From the NCBI GenBank assembly GCA_002282015.1, contig NCIJ01000011.1:1-38138 (forward strand): a DNA stretch of 38,138 nucleotides, written 5' to 3'. Source of the stretch: Sulfuricurvum sp. 17-40-25 (lineage in GTDB: Bacteria > Campylobacterota > Campylobacteria > Campylobacterales > Sulfurimonadaceae). Below the pieces are notes generated by a model. The model worked only from the letters and a program-made list of their open reading frames with translations, did not search any database and was not told where the DNA came from. Positions 36,091 through 38,138 of this stretch are shown here, piece after piece. A program made the translations under genes and the position numbers. Each line of letters begins with the position of its first letter. Position 1 is the stretch's first letter.

Positions 36091-36689
36091 TTCGTGAAAT
36101 GGCAACGGTGAAAAGTTTTAACACCAATCGCCTCTCTCTCAAAGCGCACTATCAAGCAAAACTGGGAGATTCAATAGCCATCAACGGTACCTGTCTCTCT
36201 GTTGTTAGTATTGAAAATGATGGATTTACCGTCGAACTCTCACCCGAAACCCTCAGCCATATCGCTACTGAAAAGTTAAAAGACCAAGTACACATCGAAC
36301 CCGCCATGATGATGGGCGAACGGTTTGAGGGACACATTGTCCAAGGGCATATCGATACTATCGGCACTGTCACTTCGATAACCGACAGCGGTAACAGCTA
36401 TGATGTCATCATCAGCGTCGATCCAAAGTTCATTACCCTGATCCCGCCAAAAGGCTCAATCGCAATCGATGGCGTCAGCCTCACAGTCAATGAAGTGATG
36501 AAAGACTCATTTCGCCTCACCATTATCCCTATTACCATGCGTGACACTCTTTTCGCCACCTACAAAAAAGGGACACGTGTTAATATCGAAACTGATGTCT
36601 TCGCCCGATACATGCACCATATCATGAACACTTCCAAAAAAAGTAATCTAAGCTGGAACGACGTAGAGCGTATCAGCGCACTGTATTAA
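36075..36689 (+). CDS. ribE: Riboflavin synthase alpha subunit
   Basis: A 204-residue enzyme converting two 6,7-dimethyl-8-ribityllumazines to riboflavin. It consists of two similar lumazine-binding halves: MFTGLI with SIAINGTCLSVV, and EGHIVQGHIDTIGTV with SIAIDGVSLTVNEV. Starts at GTG 36075 with AAAAGGGG just upstream, inside the end of the previous gene. Full length. Confidence 0.96.
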   Translation: MFTGLIREMATVKSFNTNRLSLKAHYQAKLGDSIAINGTCLSVVSIENDGFTVELSPETLSHIATEKLKDQVHIEPAMMMGERFEGHIVQGHIDTIGTVTSITDSGNSYDVIISVDPKFITLIPPKGSIAIDGVSLTVNEVMKDSFRLTIIPITMRDTLFATYKKGTRVNIETDVFARYMHHIMNTSKKSNLSWNDVERISALY

Positions 36690-36697
36690 GTCATACT

Positions 36698-37009
36698 ATG
36701 GATACCATTCAATGGATTATGCTGGGTACTTTTATAATCGCTTTAGGATTAACCCTCTTAAAACTCTACGTTTTTTTTCCCAATAAGCCACTCTTAGATG
36801 ATGATACAACACCCCAAGCTGTTGCTAAACTGCAGAATATCATGGTTGAGTGTGATCGATTAAACCCCCATCTTGATGAAGAGAATCTATTTCAAAAGAT
36901 ACGTGAGCATCCTGAGTTCGACTCTACCTTTTACTGGCGATTTAATCTCAATCGCTTACGACACCTCATTGAAAATTATCGCTTGCAAAAGCCGAATTTT
37001 CGCCACTAA
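36698..37009 (+). CDS. Small membrane-anchored protein of unknown function
   Basis: A 103-residue protein with one N-terminal transmembrane helix (about residues 5-27, QWIMLGTFIIALGLTLLKLYVFF) and a charged, helical C-terminal part (YWRFNLNRLRHLIENY). It follows ribE by 8 bp, so it is probably co-transcribed, though no strong ribosome binding site is seen. No family was recognised. Confidence 0.7.
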   Translation: MDTIQWIMLGTFIIALGLTLLKLYVFFPNKPLLDDDTTPQAVAKLQNIMVECDRLNPHLDEENLFQKIREHPEFDSTFYWRFNLNRLRHLIENYRLQKPNFRH

Positions 37010-37074
37010 ATCACTTCTTCTCTAATCCAAACTTCCACTCAATCTTGACAAAAAACTAAAGAATTGCCATTAAC

Positions 37075-37093
37075 GATAATGCTTATCACTATT
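37075..37093 (+). promoter_or_regulatory. Fur-like box before the peptide-hemP operon
   Basis: GATAATGCTTATCACTATT matches the 19-bp Fur consensus (GATAATGATAATCATTATC) at 15 of 19 positions and overlaps the first two bases of the -35 box, so binding would block transcription when iron is plentiful. Confidence 0.7.
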
Positions 37094-37120
37094 GACAAAT
37101 AAATTCTAATACGTCATAAT
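37092..37120 (+). promoter_or_regulatory. Near-consensus sigma-70 promoter of the hemP operon
   Basis: TTGACA, a 17-bp spacer and CATAAT. This is the clearest two-box promoter in the window. The -35 box overlaps the Fur-like box. Confidence 0.75.
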
Positions 37121-37151
37121 TTGCGAATAATTATCAATAAGGAAGATTTCT

Positions 37152-37226
37152 GTGGAAATAAGAGAGACAACAATTACGTTAGATGATCGTATTCGTAAGT
37201 TACTGCAACAAGGGTGCCCATGTTAA
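37152..37226 (+). CDS. 24-residue peptide ending in Gly-Cys-Pro-Cys
   Basis: A short frame with a GTG start and AGGAAG about 6 nt upstream, encoding a charged helix-like peptide (IRETTITLDDRIRKLLQQ) with a terminal GCPC. It overlaps the hemP start by 7 bp (the hemP ATG lies inside its CPC codons), so it could serve as a leader that couples translation, or be a real thiol or iron-binding peptide. No family was recognised. Confidence 0.5.
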   Translation: MEIRETTITLDDRIRKLLQQGCPC

Positions 37227-37363
37227 CCCCACAACCAATATCTGAACCCGTAATAGACACTAAAGAGTTATTTAAAAAAGCCACATCAATCTTTATTATT
37301 CATGGTTCAGATAAATATACTTTACGTATTACGAAGAGTAATAAATTGATTTTAACAAAATAA
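37220..37363 (+). CDS. hemP: Hemin uptake protein HemP
   Basis: A 47-residue protein. The C-terminal YTLRITKSNKLILTK is the HemP signature (Y-x-L-R-x-T-x-x-x-K-L-I-L-T-K), preceded by FIIHG. HemP/HmuP proteins are linked to haem and iron uptake genes and can act as regulators of them. It lies directly behind a Fur-like box. The ATG lies inside the upstream peptide gene. Confidence 0.85.
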   Translation: MLTPQPISEPVIDTKELFKKATSIFIIHGSDKYTLRITKSNKLILTK

Positions 37364-37375
37364 AAAAGGGAGCAA

Positions 37376-37681
37376 ATGTCTGTTTTGGTCATTGGCGGTG
37401 ATAAGATCACACGCTTACAACACTTTTTAAAATCTATTGGTGCTAAGAAAACGTACCATTGGAACAGTCGGAATAAATCCACAACACACAAGCATCTTCC
37501 GCAAAAAACCGATATGCTTATCATGATGACTGATTTTCTAAATCATAATGCAATGCATGATTTTAAACGTCAGGCAAAAAAGTCTGCAATACCATTTATT
37601 TGCGTGAAAGGGATGAGTGGTTGTAATGAATGTGAGATTAAAAAATTAGCACTGGAAATTCAACTTAAAAATGATAGGTAA
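37376..37681 (+). CDS. DUF2325 protein
   Basis: A 101-residue protein of the DUF2325 family: MSVLVIGGDKI at the N-terminus, then TDMLIMMTDFLNHNAM and a CxxC in MSGCNECEIKKLALE. It is Rossmann-like and cytoplasmic. The role is unknown; the context is iron. GGGAG lies 5 nt before the ATG, which starts 12 bp after hemP. Confidence 0.8.
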   Translation: MSVLVIGGDKITRLQHFLKSIGAKKTYHWNSRNKSTTHKHLPQKTDMLIMMTDFLNHNAMHDFKRQAKKSAIPFICVKGMSGCNECEIKKLALEIQLKNDR

Positions 37682-37697
37682 TATCATTATCATTATT
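37679..37697 (-). promoter_or_regulatory. Second Fur-like box, before the Cys-rich protein and ferritin
   Basis: On the minus strand AATAATGATAATGATATTA matches the Fur consensus at 14 of 19 positions. It follows the DUF2325 gene stop and precedes a weak TATACT at 37737-37742 on the plus strand, so it may control the downstream genes separately. Confidence 0.55.
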
Positions 37698-37758
37698 ACT
37701 ACTTAAGTAATATTCAACTATGATACTAACTATCAATATACTATCAGCAGGATATGCT

Positions 37759-37914
37759 ATGAAACAGTTATGCAAGATGAAAAAAGATGAGATCTCTACT
37801 TGTTTCAAGAAACTAACCGATATCACAGGAAAGCCAAAATTCATGTGTACAAAATGCGCTCGTGTTGCTAAAGATGAAAAATATTTATGCCGACCTGCGT
37901 CATTGGCGAAATAA
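37759..37914 (+). CDS. Small Cys-rich protein, possible metal-binding
   Basis: A 51-residue basic protein (MKQLCKMKKDEISTC and FMCTKCARVAKDEKYLC). Cysteines at 5, 16, 30, 33 and 44 include one CxxC, resembling a one-sided zinc or iron knuckle. A longer in-frame start at 37720 lies close to the promoter region, and AGGA precedes the ATG at 37759. Lying between a Fur-like box and ferritin, it may handle iron, but no family was recognised. Confidence 0.7.
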   Translation: MKQLCKMKKDEISTCFKKLTDITGKPKFMCTKCARVAKDEKYLCRPASLAK

Positions 37915-37985
37915 TACGTTACACTTTACTTAACAAGCCATAGCAATTGCTAATAGCCAGTTCACTAATGCAAAAAGGAAATTGA

Positions 37986-38138
37986 ATGTTAAAACCAGCA
38001 ATTTTAAAATTACTAAACGAGCAAATTGCTCTTGAAGATTATTCAGCAAATCTTTATTTGGCAATGAGCTCATGGTGCGGAGCACAAAAGCTTAGCGGAT
38101 CTGCAAAGTTTTTAGAACTTCACAGTGATGATGAACAT
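37986..38138 (+). CDS. ftn: Ferritin (partial, N-terminal 51 residues)
   Basis: The start of a non-haem ferritin that stores iron as ferric oxide in a 24-mer. LNEQIALEDYSANLYLAMSS and FLELHSDDEH match FtnA-type ferritin, with Glu17 and Glu50 as ferroxidase ligands. The gene runs off the right edge. AAAAGGAAA precedes the ATG at a normal distance. Confidence 0.92.
   Translation, partial: MLKPAILKLLNEQIALEDYSANLYLAMSSWCGAQKLSGSAKFLELHSDDEH

Noticed and set aside
37120-37140. Third Fur-like box (AATAATTATCAATA)
   Set aside because: Only short half-site similarity; two better boxes are nearby.
1-38138. tRNA, rRNA, CRISPR arrays, insertion sequences or prophage
   Set aside because: The gaps were read for cloverleaf-like sequence, spaced direct repeats and transposase or phage proteins; nothing convincing was seen.

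Overview
The window is a dense stretch of bacterial chromosome. It looks like a member of the Campylobacterota (former Epsilonproteobacteria), most likely a free-living relative of Sulfurimonas or Sulfuricurvum. This rests on family resemblance, not on a database search. The clues are a short meso-diaminopimelate-type MurE, a compact rpmJ-rpsM-rpsK-rpsD-rpoA-rplQ operon, a three-gene cytochrome bc1 operon with a di-haem cytochrome c, the queD-queE-moaA arrangement, and AT-rich promoters whose -10 boxes are clearer than their -35 boxes. No tRNA, rRNA, CRISPR array, insertion sequence or prophage was seen.

Layout. Positions 1-8.5 kb (all minus strand) are housekeeping: a radical SAM protein cut by the window edge, a SpoU-type RNA methyltransferase, nhaA, tkt, a prenyl diphosphate synthase, panD, a thioredoxin-like [2Fe-2S] ferredoxin, murE, a TPR protein and a NifU-type Fe-S scaffold. 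From 8.6 to 11.6 kb lies the ribosomal protein/rpoA operon. From 11.8 to 18.8 kb follow hom and an AlaC-type aminotransferase, two envelope proteins (one with RodZ-like architecture), rlmB, rsmI, rpmE, rsmE and a small membrane protein. From 18.8 to 22.5 kb moeA (plus) meets a moaA-queE-queD operon (minus), joining molybdopterin and 7-deazaguanine biosynthesis. From 22.5 to 25.9 kb are a PepSY-type membrane protein and a TonB-dependent receptor with overlapping ends. From 26.0 to 28.7 kb is the petABC operon.

From 29.0 to 31.2 kb (plus) a response regulator with PAS, GGDEF and EAL domains is split by an in-frame TAA at the position of a conserved EAL-domain glutamine. Then come an FAD oxidoreductase ending in a strong terminator, mnmG (minus), and a plus-strand cluster of a Sel1-repeat protein, a TrpD2-like protein, riboflavin synthase and a small membrane protein. 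The right end (37.0-38.1 kb) is an iron module: a Fur-like box over a near-consensus promoter, a 24-residue peptide, hemP, a DUF2325 protein, a second Fur-like box, a small Cys-rich protein and the start of a ferritin gene.

The most informative non-coding signals are two Crp/Fnr-type dyads, TTGAT-N4-ATCAA upstream of moaA and TTGAC-N4-ATCAA upstream of petA. Each is centred exactly 32 bp upstream of the centre of a good -10 box, the geometry of a class II activated promoter. This suggests that molybdopterin/queuosine-precursor synthesis and the bc1 complex share an oxygen- or redox-responsive activator. No wholly new multi-gene system is evident. The best leads are this shared promoter design, the split c-di-GMP enzyme, the unannotated peptide ahead of hemP, and the unusual cysteine spacing in QueE.
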